A model generated the notes under the pieces. The model worked only from the letters and a program-made list of their open reading frames with translations, did no database searches and was not told the origin of the DNA. A program made the translations under genes and the position numbers. DNA of 64,000 nt from Intrasporangium calvum DSM 43043 (GTDB taxonomy: Bacteria; Actinomycetota; Actinomycetes; Actinomycetales; Dermatophilaceae): positions 2,914,001 to 2,978,000 of the forward strand of contig NC_014830.1 of NCBI RefSeq assembly GCF_000184685.1, in the 5' to 3' direction. The number at the start of each line of letters is the position of its first letter. Positions within the stretch are counted from its first letter, which is position 1. This document shows, one piece after another, positions 27,951-36,441 of the stretch.

Positions 27951-29510
27951 TCAGGCGGACGACGATGTGCGGCGAGAGCTACGCTTCCGCGATGCCTCTC
28001 GCCTGGCGCTTCGGCTCTCGGGGACCCGTTCTTCGGAGAGCTCCGGTGGGCCTTGAACCGCTGACGAGGGAAGGCGCTTTCGGGCCTTTCCCTTCTTCTT
28101 GTCGCCGTACCCGTAGCCGTAGCCGTAGCCGTAGCCGTAGCCGGCCGAGCGCTTCGACTGCGCACCAACGACGACGACTCCCGCCACCGGAACCTGGAAC
28201 CGGCCGAGCAGCTCGGAGACTCGGTGCCCGGCCACTTCGGTGAGCCGGCCGGAGCGGACCACGAGAAGCACCGTGTCCACGAGTGGCAGCACGTCGAAGA
28301 CATCGCTGGCCGCGAGGAGTGGGGCACTGTCGACGAGCACGACGTCCGCGAGACCGCGCGCCTCGGTCAGCAGACCGCCCATGCGGCTCGCCAAGGATGC
28401 GGGGTGCTCCAGGCGCGTACCAGCGGTGATGATCCGGACCCCAGGGACATTGGTGGGTCGGATCAGCGACCCGAGCGGCGTGTCGTCAGGCCCGGTCAGG
28501 TAGTCCGAGATACCGGCGCCTTGCGGGACGTCGAAGATGTTGTGGGTGTCGGGTGAACGGAGATCGCCGTCGAGCACGAGGATCCGCTGCCCGGTCTCGG
28601 CGAAGCTCGCCGCGAGGTTTGCCACGCTCGTGGTCTTGCCTTCGCGGGGATGCGCAGAGGTGACGAGGATCAGGCTCGCCGATGCAGCGGACACCGGCTC
28701 CGGAGGTGACGTGGGCCGACGGTCGTCGCCCTGGACGAGAAGGCTCGACGTGTGGACCAGCGCCGTGCGAGCACCGCGGTAACCATCGGCATAGGGACTG
28801 AGTGGCTCATCAGCCACGCCGATGCTGCGGCGGCGTCGGAGGGAGCGGCTCATCTTGGGCACTTCGGCGATGATCGGCAACCTCAGAGCGGCAGCGATCT
28901 CTGAGCGGGTCCTCAGCCGAGAGTCCACCCGGTCAAGCACGAGGGCCAGACCCAAGCCAAGTAGCAGCCCGAGACCTGCGGCGAGCGCCGTGCGGGTGGT
29001 GCGGTCCGGCGGAATCACGAAGCCGCCGCCGGTGACATTGGGGATGGGGGTGGCGCGCTGGAGGATGCTCACGTTCGCGCGCCCCACACCGGGCCGGTTC
29101 TTCTTGAAGTAGGTGACGGTCTCGTCGGCAAAGGTGTTGGCTATGGAGGCGGCACGTTTACCCTCTGCGTCCGTCACCGCAACGGTCAGGGCACCGGCAC
29201 TGAAGTCGGGCGTGACGGTGAGCCCGGAGGCCAGCACCGCCGGGTCACCGGTGTAGCCGAGCTCAGCAGCCGCTCGCTGCGGGATCTCGCCGGTGGTGAG
29301 GTAGAGCGCGATCCTGCCCATCGGGGACTCGGAGTCAGTCTCCGTGCTCGTGACCAGAAGCGTGGCCGTCGCCGTGTAGGAACTCGCCTTCTGGGACGTG
29401 TCAGCGACCGCGGGGGAAGTCACCCACATGACGGCACCCGCCACCAGGGTGGTGATGGCAATGATGAGCCAGCGTTGGCGGAAGACCTTCAGGTACTCGC
29501 TGAGCGTCAT
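27951..29510 (-). CDS. Chain-length determinant/tyrosine autokinase (Wzz-BY-kinase fusion)
   Basis: This is a 519-residue protein controlling polysaccharide export length. Residues 1-195 are a Wzz domain with two membrane spans (about 14-31 and 175-192). Residues 275-450 are a BY-kinase: Walker A at SAHPREGKTT (285-294), Walker A' at LVLDGDLRSP (311-320), Walker B at VVLVDSAPLL (390-399). Residues 457-469 are a Gly-Tyr run with six tyrosines, the likely autophosphorylation tail, followed by a Lys/Arg-rich end. GGAGAG lies before the ATG at 29510. It leads the polymerase-deacetylase run. Confidence 0.9.
   Translation of the reverse strand: MTLSEYLKVFRQRWLIIAITTLVAGAVMWVTSPAVADTSQKASSYTATATLLVTSTETDSESPMGRIALYLTTGEIPQRAAAELGYTGDPAVLASGLTVTPDFSAGALTVAVTDAEGKRAASIANTFADETVTYFKKNRPGVGRANVSILQRATPIPNVTGGGFVIPPDRTTRTALAAGLGLLLGLGLALVLDRVDSRLRTRSEIAAALRLPIIAEVPKMSRSLRRRRSIGVADEPLSPYADGYRGARTALVHTSSLLVQGDDRRPTSPPEPVSAASASLILVTSAHPREGKTTSVANLAASFAETGQRILVLDGDLRSPDTHNIFDVPQGAGISDYLTGPDDTPLGSLIRPTNVPGVRIITAGTRLEHPASLASRMGGLLTEARGLADVVLVDSAPLLAASDVFDVLPLVDTVLLVVRSGRLTEVAGHRVSELLGRFQVPVAGVVVVGAQSKRSAGYGYGYGYGYGYGDKKKGKARKRLPSSAVQGPPELSEERVPESRSARREASRKRSSRRTSSSA
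28105..28140. repeat. Hexanucleotide tandem repeat coding the Gly-Tyr tail
   Basis: Five exact CCGTAG units (28111-28140) follow one variant unit (CCGTAC). On the minus strand each unit codes Gly-Tyr. Gain or loss of units would keep the frame and change the tyrosine number. Confidence 0.9.
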
Positions 29511-29657
29511 GCAGTCTCTCCTTGGTGTCGCGGCAAAGGCGGCGTCCCCACGGAAAGCATGCGTGAACCTTCCCACGAATGGGCTCTTGAGATGGATCGT
29601 ATCCGACAGTGTCTGGCCCGCCTTTGAGTTCGAGCGCAATCCTGCGACGATGCCAAA

Positions 29658-32003
29658 GTGCACGCCGACCCAGTTCCGAGCTCGAGCGACGTCCACCTGC
29701 GGATCGGACACCTCACCACGGTGGATATGAGTCTGGCTCTGCTCTTGGGCACCGAGCTGGAGGTCGACGTCGAGCACGGACACGAGGTCTTCGGGTTCAG
29801 CGCGCCGGGTCCATACGTCAAGCGCGTGGAAGCGCTCGGGGTGCGCCACATTCCACTGACCGCGCTCACACGAGCTTGGGACCCGTTGCGCGACGGCCGG
29901 GCGTTCTTCCAGCTGCTGCGGGCGCTCCGCCGCCTTGACCTCGATGTCCTGCACACCCACAACCCGAAGACTGGGGTCATGGGTCGTATCGCCGGCCGGC
30001 TTGCCAGAGTGCCCGTGGTGGTCAACACCTGCCACGGGCTCTGGGCAAGCCCCGAGGACTCCCTCGCCAAGCGCACCTTCGTCTACGGGCTCGAGGCCAT
30101 AGCCGCGCGGTTCTCCGACTACGAGCTCTTCCAGAACGCCCAGGACGAGGCGACCCTCCGACGCTTCTTGAAACGCGGAAGGCACCGGGTGGTCGGCAAC
30201 GGTGTCGACCTCGCTCGCTTCACTCCCGACCCCGAGGGACGTCGCCGCGTGCGGGCGGAACTGGGTATCGCCGATGACGAACTGCTGGTCGGTACGGTCG
30301 GCCGACGCGTCCGCGAGAAAGGACTCGCCGAGTTCGCGGAGGCTGCGCGAACCCTCGCGGGCAAGGCGACCTTCGTCTGGGTCGGGCCCGAGGACGACAC
30401 AGACGCCGACGCAGCAAGCATCGATACGCGCGCCGTCCGCTTCGTCGCCGAGCGCACCGACATGCCGGCGGTCTACTCCGCCTTCGACGTCTTCGTCTTG
30501 GCGTCCTACCGCGAGGGCTTCTCCAGGGCCTCCATGGAGGCCGCGGCGTGCGGCCTCCCGATGGTTCTCACGGACATCCGTGGCTGCCGCGAGGTCGGCG
30601 ACGACGCAATCCATCTCCTGCTCGCACCCGTCCGCGACGGCGCAGCCCTCGCCAGTGCCGTCGAGCGACTCATTGGCGATGCGACCTTGCGCACCGGGCT
30701 CGCCGCTTCAGCACGCGAGCGCGCCCTCGGCGAGTTTGACCAGCGGGCGGTGGCCGGCGCCTCGCTCGACACGTATACCGCGGTGGCCCGGCGAAGGCAT
30801 CTCCGCCATCTCGAGCAGCGGGACGGGCGCGTGACCGTGCTCCACGTGCTGCCGAACGACCTGGATCGTGGCGCTCAGGTGTATGCGGGTCAGCTTCGCG
30901 ACGCGCTCGCCGACAACGCTGAGCAGCGCCACCGGGTCGTCGCGGTTTTCGACGCACCAGGGGGCGCGCTGCGACCGGACGTGTCGCTCGGCATCAAGTC
31001 TGGAATGCTTCGGCGAGCCGGCCTCGATCACCGGGCTGTGCTGGCGCTGCGGAGGACCATGCGCTCGGAGGGAGCGGAGGTGGTGGTGGCGCACGGCGGA
31101 GAGCCCCTGAAGTATGTCGTTGCCGCTGCTGGGCGCGTCCCAATCGTCTACTACAAGGTGGGACTATCTTCGGCCGAGCTCCGTCGCAGATCGAGGACGC
31201 TTCTCTACGGCGCCCTCGCCAGGCGCGCCGCCCGCGTCGTCGGAGTATCACAGGCGATCCTGGACCAAACGCGCGATCTTCTGCGTGTGCCCGAGGAGAA
31301 GCTCGCCCTTGTCCCTAATGGACGCGACCCGGAGAAATACCATCCAGCCACCCATGAGGAAGAGCGCGCAGACCCGCCTATGCTCCTTTTCGTCGGACAG
31401 CTCGAGACGGGGAAGCGCCCCGGGCTGTTCTTCGACGTGGTGGAGGTCCTGCGGTCTAGGGGAGTCCGGTTCGGCGCCGCAGTGGTCGGAGACGGTCCCT
31501 TGCGGGGGGGGTTGGAGGCACGTGCGCACGCCCTTGATGTGACTCTCCTGGGCGTCCGCCAGGACGTGCCGGCTCTGCTTCGCAAAGCCAGCGTGCTGCT
31601 AATGACCAGTGACCCCGCCACGGAGGGGATGGCGGGGGTGCTCATCGAAGCGGGCCTGAGCGGTGTCCCGGTGGTCACCACCGCGGCGGCGGGCGCCGCT
31701 GACGTCGTCCTCGACGGTGAGACGGGGTTTGTGGTCCACTCGGAAGTCCCCGACGAACTTGCAGATCGACTTGAGTTCCTCCTTGACGAACCGACGGCGC
31801 GGACCGACTTCGGACGCAGGGCAAGGACTCGTTGCGCGAGCAGATTCTCAATGGACGCCACGTCGGGCAAGTGGCTGGCGATGATCAGGCAGATGGTTCC
31901 CGCCTCGGCGTTTCAGGAGCACTCGGAGACCACAGGTACGCTTGCGGTGCACACCGGGAAGCATGTTCAAGAGTCAGTCATCGAGTGGGGGCGTCAGGGG
32001 TGA
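29658..32003 (+). CDS. Double-domain glycosyltransferase (GT4-GT4 fusion)
   Basis: This is a 781-residue protein made of two GT-B enzymes. Domain 1 (about 10-390) has HLTTVDMSLALLLGTELE, HTHNPKTGVMGRIAGRLARV, VGTVGRRVREKGLAEFA, and ASYREGFSRASMEAAACGLPMV. Domain 2 (about 392-740) begins RVTVLHVLPNDLDRGAQVYA and has LLFVGQLETGKRPGLFFDVV and TEGMAGVLIEAGLSGVPVVTT. It probably adds two sugars in turn to a lipid-linked glycan. The GTG at 29658 gives a full first domain but has a weak ribosome binding site. It overlaps the ABC gene by GTGA. Confidence 0.85.
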   Translation: MHADPVPSSSDVHLRIGHLTTVDMSLALLLGTELEVDVEHGHEVFGFSAPGPYVKRVEALGVRHIPLTALTRAWDPLRDGRAFFQLLRALRRLDLDVLHTHNPKTGVMGRIAGRLARVPVVVNTCHGLWASPEDSLAKRTFVYGLEAIAARFSDYELFQNAQDEATLRRFLKRGRHRVVGNGVDLARFTPDPEGRRRVRAELGIADDELLVGTVGRRVREKGLAEFAEAARTLAGKATFVWVGPEDDTDADAASIDTRAVRFVAERTDMPAVYSAFDVFVLASYREGFSRASMEAAACGLPMVLTDIRGCREVGDDAIHLLLAPVRDGAALASAVERLIGDATLRTGLAASARERALGEFDQRAVAGASLDTYTAVARRRHLRHLEQRDGRVTVLHVLPNDLDRGAQVYAGQLRDALADNAEQRHRVVAVFDAPGGALRPDVSLGIKSGMLRRAGLDHRAVLALRRTMRSEGAEVVVAHGGEPLKYVVAAAGRVPIVYYKVGLSSAELRRRSRTLLYGALARRAARVVGVSQAILDQTRDLLRVPEEKLALVPNGRDPEKYHPATHEEERADPPMLLFVGQLETGKRPGLFFDVVEVLRSRGVRFGAAVVGDGPLRGGLEARAHALDVTLLGVRQDVPALLRKASVLLMTSDPATEGMAGVLIEAGLSGVPVVTTAAAGAADVVLDGETGFVVHSEVPDELADRLEFLLDEPTARTDFGRRARTRCASRFSMDATSGKWLAMIRQMVPASAFQEHSETTGTLAVHTGKHVQESVIEWGRQG

Positions 32004-33757
32004 AGAGCCGTTTCGGCATATCGCCGGCCTTAGGACGTGTCGTGGCGGCTTTCCGGGGTCGAATGACTCTGCTGGCCGGCGTGTCGTTCCTAGGGGCGCT
32101 ACTTGAGGCCTTCTTCCTGGTCATCGTTACGGGACTTGGGATGGCGCTCGTGAGCGGCGTGCCGACGGTGGGACCCTTCATGGGCCATTCGATCGCCATG
32201 GGCTCAGCCCTCGTGCTGGGCGCTTTTGTCTTGGTCGTCCGGGTCATTCTGAATCTGTGGGCCGTCCGGATCTCCGCCCGCCTAACGGCACACGTTACTA
32301 CGGAGCAGCGACTTATTGCGTCTCACGCCTACTTGGGGGCCAGTTGGGATGTTCAGGAGGCCGAGCCTGCCGGGCGCCTACAAGAGCTGCTAACCACGTT
32401 CGTCAACCGGGTCACCGGCGCAGTTACGGTGCTCACCCAAGCCATCACAGCCCTACTTAGCCTCATCGCCTTCCTCGCTGCCAGCGTGGCGGTCGACTCA
32501 CTCTCGACCCTGGCTGTAGTCGGAGTGCTGTCGTTGGTGGGCACCGTTCTTGTGCCACTACGAAGAGGCATCCGGAGACGCTCGGGCGAACTGGCCATCA
32601 GCAATCTGGCCTTTTCGAACGCGGTCGCAGAGCTGGGGGCGCTCGGGCTCGAGATGCAGACTTTCGGAGTCCAGACACGCTTTGCGGACCGCATCGATGC
32701 GCTTACTCGGCAGGCGACGGAGAGGCAGCGCCAAGTCCAAACGCTCTCAGGCGCAATGTCACCCATCTATATCTCTGTAGCGTATGCCGCTCTGTTGGTC
32801 GGCATAGCCATCTTGGGCCTCGCTGGCTTCTCCAACCTAACGGCCGTCGGAGCGATCATGCTTCTCATGCTGCGCTCGTTGAACTACGGTCAGCAGCTTG
32901 CCTCTGCTTGGGGGGCGCTAGCGGCCCACGCGCCGTTCCTCGATCGCCTCGAGTCGACGGTAGAGGCTTACAGGGCCTCTACCGCGAGTGGCGGTGTGTC
33001 TGTTCCGGACGCGGTTACACCGCTGGAGGCGCGCGGCGTCGACTTCGCGTACCGGATGGACCAGCCAACCCTGACCGGCGTCAACTTCCAAATCGAGGCC
33101 GGAGAGATTATTGGAGTGGTCGGACCATCGGGGGCGGGGAAGTCCACCTTGGCCCAGTTGGTCCTCGGACTGCGGGATCCGAAGAGGGGCGCTGTGCTCG
33201 CGTGCGGCGTTGACCTCCGCAAAGTTGACCGTGCCTGGTGGAGCAGTCGGGTTGCCTTCGTGGCACAGGACGCAAAGCTCTTCACCGGCACGCTCGCAGA
33301 GAATCTGCGCTTCTTCCGAGACGGGATCGACAATGAAACCCTGCGAAGAGCGGCGCATCAAGCCAACATTCTCACCGAAATAGGTGCACTTCCACTCGGC
33401 TTTGACACCCATCTAGGAGAACGTGGGGGCGCGCTTTCGGGCGGCCAGCGTCAGCGGCTCTCCATCGCTCGCGCTCTAGCCGGTGATCCCGAGATAATTG
33501 TGCTAGACGAGCCAACGTCGGCGCTCGACGGGATAAGCGAACGCCTAATCCGTGACACCTTGGCTGCCCTTAAGGGACAGGTGACGGTGATCATCATTGC
33601 CCACCGTATGTCGACACTGGATATCTGCGATCGAATCATGGTTATTGAGCGCGGCCGGATGACGGCATTCGACTCGCCCGACGCACTCCGTCGGGATAGT
33701 GGCTTCTACCAGAACGCTATGGCAACCGCGGGAATCATGCCGGACCAAAGGGCATAG
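32000..33757 (+). CDS. ABC transporter, fused permease/ATPase (MsbA/PglK-like)
   Basis: This is a 585-residue half-transporter with about six membrane spans in residues 1-320 and an ATPase domain after 350. Walker A is GPSGAGKST, the signature LSGGQRQRLSIARAL, and Walker B EIIVLDEPTSALD. In this setting it may flip a lipid-linked oligosaccharide, as PglK does, though peptide or lipid export cannot be excluded. The GTG at 32000 is coupled to the glycosyltransferase stop (GTGA). Base composition is visibly lower in GC than the housekeeping genes. Confidence 0.88.
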   Translation: MKSRFGISPALGRVVAAFRGRMTLLAGVSFLGALLEAFFLVIVTGLGMALVSGVPTVGPFMGHSIAMGSALVLGAFVLVVRVILNLWAVRISARLTAHVTTEQRLIASHAYLGASWDVQEAEPAGRLQELLTTFVNRVTGAVTVLTQAITALLSLIAFLAASVAVDSLSTLAVVGVLSLVGTVLVPLRRGIRRRSGELAISNLAFSNAVAELGALGLEMQTFGVQTRFADRIDALTRQATERQRQVQTLSGAMSPIYISVAYAALLVGIAILGLAGFSNLTAVGAIMLLMLRSLNYGQQLASAWGALAAHAPFLDRLESTVEAYRASTASGGVSVPDAVTPLEARGVDFAYRMDQPTLTGVNFQIEAGEIIGVVGPSGAGKSTLAQLVLGLRDPKRGAVLACGVDLRKVDRAWWSSRVAFVAQDAKLFTGTLAENLRFFRDGIDNETLRRAAHQANILTEIGALPLGFDTHLGERGGALSGGQRQRLSIARALAGDPEIIVLDEPTSALDGISERLIRDTLAALKGQVTVIIIAHRMSTLDICDRIMVIERGRMTAFDSPDALRRDSGFYQNAMATAGIMPDQRA

Positions 33758-33759
33758 CG

Positions 33760-34887
33760 GTGCGTGTGCTTTACGTGATCGACTCCCTCGCCCCAGGTGG
33801 AGCTGAGACCTCCCTGGCAGAAATGGCTCCAGAGATGGTCAGCAGGGGGGTCGAACTGCACATCGTTCCGTTGGGAGACCGGACCGACCTGCTTCCCGAA
33901 CTGGAACAGGCCGGGGCGAACGTTCACACGCAGCAGCCCCCAGGGGGCCGCGTCGTCAACATACGCAGAGTGATGCACGTTGCACGGCGCATCCAACCGG
34001 ACTTGGTACACACCACCCTCTTCGAGGCCGACTTCGCGGGTCGGATCGCCGCCCGGGCGCTGAATATCCCGTCGTCTAGCAGCATCGTCAACGACTCCTA
34101 CGGCCCTTCGCACTACGCCGAATCAACCACGGCCAAACTCCATGCGGCTCGAGCACTTGACGCCGCCACCGCCCGGTTTTCGACGCGGTTTCACGCGATC
34201 TCGGCCGCGATCGCTGAGAGCGTCCCACCGCGACTCGGTATCCCTTCTAGCAGGGTCGAAGTGATACCACGCGGACGGGATCCAGAGAAGTTCCCGTTCC
34301 AGCAAGAACCCGTACGATCGTTGACGCGGCAACGACTTGGGATCGGACTAGGCACGCCCGTTGTACTCGTCTTGAGCCGCCTTGAGCCCCAGAAGGGCCT
34401 CCTTGTTCTCATACGTGCGCTCCGTACCGTCGTCCGGATGCATCCTGATGTTGTGGTGCTGTTCGCGGGCCGGGAGGGACGGGCAGGAGCCGCGCTCCGC
34501 TCCGAGTCGGCCTCGCTCATGGCCGACGTCCGCTTCCTGGGCCACCGCACGGACGCCGCCGCACTTTTGACCGCTGCCGACGTCCTGTGCTTCCCGTCAG
34601 AGCGGGAGGGCTTCGGAGGGGTGCTCATTGAGGCCATGGCCGTAGGCTGCCCAGTAGTTGCCTCATCCATTCCGACAACGCTCGAAGTTCTTGGCGAGGA
34701 TATTGGAACGATCACACCGGTCGGTGACACGAGAGGACTCGCCGACGCCCTTAACAGAGTACTTTCCGACAAGCCTGCCGCCGCCGCCAGTGCGCGACGC
34801 GGCCGGGCACGATTCGATGAACTATTCACCACGGACGCAGTTGTCAACCAGATGATCGACTTCTTCGAGCGGAGTCGCTCACGGTGA
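33760..34887 (+). CDS. Glycosyltransferase family 4
   Basis: This is a 375-residue GT-B enzyme. The N-terminus, RVLYVIDSLAPGGAETSLAE, and the donor-domain blocks VLVLSRLEPQKGLLVLIRAL, FLGHRTDAAALLTAADVL, and EREGFGGVLIEAMAVGCPVV are typical. It probably extends the glycan made by this island. The GTG start is two bases after the stop of the ABC gene, so the genes from 29658 to 34887 form one transcription unit. Confidence 0.9.
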   Translation: MRVLYVIDSLAPGGAETSLAEMAPEMVSRGVELHIVPLGDRTDLLPELEQAGANVHTQQPPGGRVVNIRRVMHVARRIQPDLVHTTLFEADFAGRIAARALNIPSSSSIVNDSYGPSHYAESTTAKLHAARALDAATARFSTRFHAISAAIAESVPPRLGIPSSRVEVIPRGRDPEKFPFQQEPVRSLTRQRLGIGLGTPVVLVLSRLEPQKGLLVLIRALRTVVRMHPDVVVLFAGREGRAGAALRSESASLMADVRFLGHRTDAAALLTAADVLCFPSEREGFGGVLIEAMAVGCPVVASSIPTTLEVLGEDIGTITPVGDTRGLADALNRVLSDKPAAAASARRGRARFDELFTTDAVVNQMIDFFERSRSR

Positions 34888-34888
34888 T

Positions 34889-34904
34889 ACCAGTGAGCAC
34901 TGGT
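34889..34904 (+). terminator. Weak hairpin after the GT4 gene
   Basis: ACCAGT and ACTGGT pair around GAGC one base after the stop at 34887. There is no T-run, so the terminator role is uncertain. Confidence 0.3.
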
Positions 34905-35037
34905 CCCATTCGGTTTGCATGGGTCAGGTGTCATGCTCAAACGCCAGGACGCCAGTTCCCGCCAATAGGGATCGGCGAACCTGGACGGGAAGACCCCTCA
35001 CCGATACAAGCGCTCAGTACTAAGCGATCGGAACTCG

Positions 35038-36225
35038 ATGGACCTCTATGAGTTGCTCGTCGCGCCGAACCTGCGACACCCTGACTCCCTTACGCGGCTG
35101 CAGCAGGGCGCCAGCCAGAACAGCTCTGGCTGGCGCGCCCGGGCATTGAAGGCCGAGTACGTTACATGTCTACACCTGATGAAACGAAGCCGCGCAGACC
35201 TACTGTGGGCAGGATTCCTCCCGCTCGAGCTCCAACACCGCTTCGACAAATCGATGTCTTGGCGCCGGATAGCTTTGGGGGGGCAGGATCGAGCACGAGC
35301 TTGGCGAAGTCTCAGCCCATATCTCCCGGTGTCGGGAATATCAGCTGCACTTCGTAGGGCCGCCTCAACCAGGACTACGTTTCCCCGCGATAAGTTGCAA
35401 CTCCTTCTCGACGAACTGACCGGCTTAGTACAGAGGGTGAATCCGTCGGCACTGATCATAACGGCGAACTACGATCCCGCGATCCGACTCGTGGCGCTGG
35501 CCGCACGTCAGGCGGGTGTTCCCGTCGCTCTCTATCCGCACGGACTGTCCTCACCGAACTTCTGGCTTGAGCGCAACGATGGGTTGGCATCGCACTTTCT
35601 GTGCTGGACGGAAGAAGAGCGCCTGGGATACATTGCGGCGGGCGTACGAGACATGCGGGTCCGGGTCGTCGGGCCACTGCGCTCGCCCAGGTCATGGAAT
35701 GCAGATCGGCGGCCTGTCGACTTCGACTTGCTCTGGCTCGGACATCGATTCCGAGCCCAGCAATACATTCCCACCCTAGATCGGATCCGTCACGAGGCGG
35801 AGGATGCGGGCTTCAGACTTGCCTACAGACCGCACCCGCTAGAGGATCCTACAGACGTAGGATCGCTTCTTCCCGGCGCATTGCTCAACCCTCGCGTCGG
35901 CATCGGCGAGCATCTTGAGTCAGCCAAAGTCGTGGTCGGGGGGGTGACAACGGGCCTGATCGAGGCTGCGATGCTCGGTCGCAGAACAATATTCATCGAA
36001 GACCTTGACGCCATCGAGGCGCCGGAGGTTAGATCGCATCTCAGGAGGGTGTCCACTATCGCGACACTCTCAAACGATTTCAGCATCGAACAGGTGCGAT
36101 TGGTGATGAGCGCGGCAATAACCTCCGAGAGTTTCCTTTCACCCGAACAGGAGATACCGAAACTGATAAATTCAGGCTGGTTTCGCCGAGGTGACGGCGC
36201 CGTAACCAGTGAATCATACAGGTAG
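35038..36225 (+). CDS. Putative surface-glycan glycosyltransferase with HP motif (unassigned)
   Basis: I do not recognise the family with certainty. This is a 395-residue soluble protein. The second half looks like a GT-B fold: VPVALYPHGLSSPNFW, HFLCWTEEERLGYIAAGV, RVRVVGPLRS, then LAYRPHPLEDPT with a His-Pro motif. VVVGGVTTGLIEAAMLGRRTIFIED follows with a Thr pair. A His-Pro motif followed by an S/T pair occurs in bacterial sialyl- and Kdo-transferases, so it could transfer pseudaminic acid; this is inference. The GC content is low, and the ATG at 35038 is the first start after the in-frame stop at 34966. Confidence 0.6.
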   Translation: MDLYELLVAPNLRHPDSLTRLQQGASQNSSGWRARALKAEYVTCLHLMKRSRADLLWAGFLPLELQHRFDKSMSWRRIALGGQDRARAWRSLSPYLPVSGISAALRRAASTRTTFPRDKLQLLLDELTGLVQRVNPSALIITANYDPAIRLVALAARQAGVPVALYPHGLSSPNFWLERNDGLASHFLCWTEEERLGYIAAGVRDMRVRVVGPLRSPRSWNADRRPVDFDLLWLGHRFRAQQYIPTLDRIRHEAEDAGFRLAYRPHPLEDPTDVGSLLPGALLNPRVGIGEHLESAKVVVGGVTTGLIEAAMLGRRTIFIEDLDAIEAPEVRSHLRRVSTIATLSNDFSIEQVRLVMSAAITSESFLSPEQEIPKLINSGWFRRGDGAVTSESYR

Positions 36226-36441
36226 TTCTACTTTCCTGATCGGTCGTATCGGACGAGTGCCAGCATCAAGGGCTCGGCGGGTGCAATATTCTTAGATCGT
36301 TGCTTCGTTTGTCTCGCCGCGCCGTCTATGAATAGTGCTGCCATTGCCACCCTTATCGATACGGCCGAGCCCAGCCCATGCTAAGAGGAACATGGCGAGG
36401 AGCGACCTATTCGCTCGAACACTGACGCCAGGAGGCGTACC

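Noticed and set aside
32781-32791. CGTATGCCGCT inside the ABC exporter gene
   Set aside because: It matches the dispersed repeat for 11 bases only and is explained by the codons for A-Y-A-A in a membrane segment.
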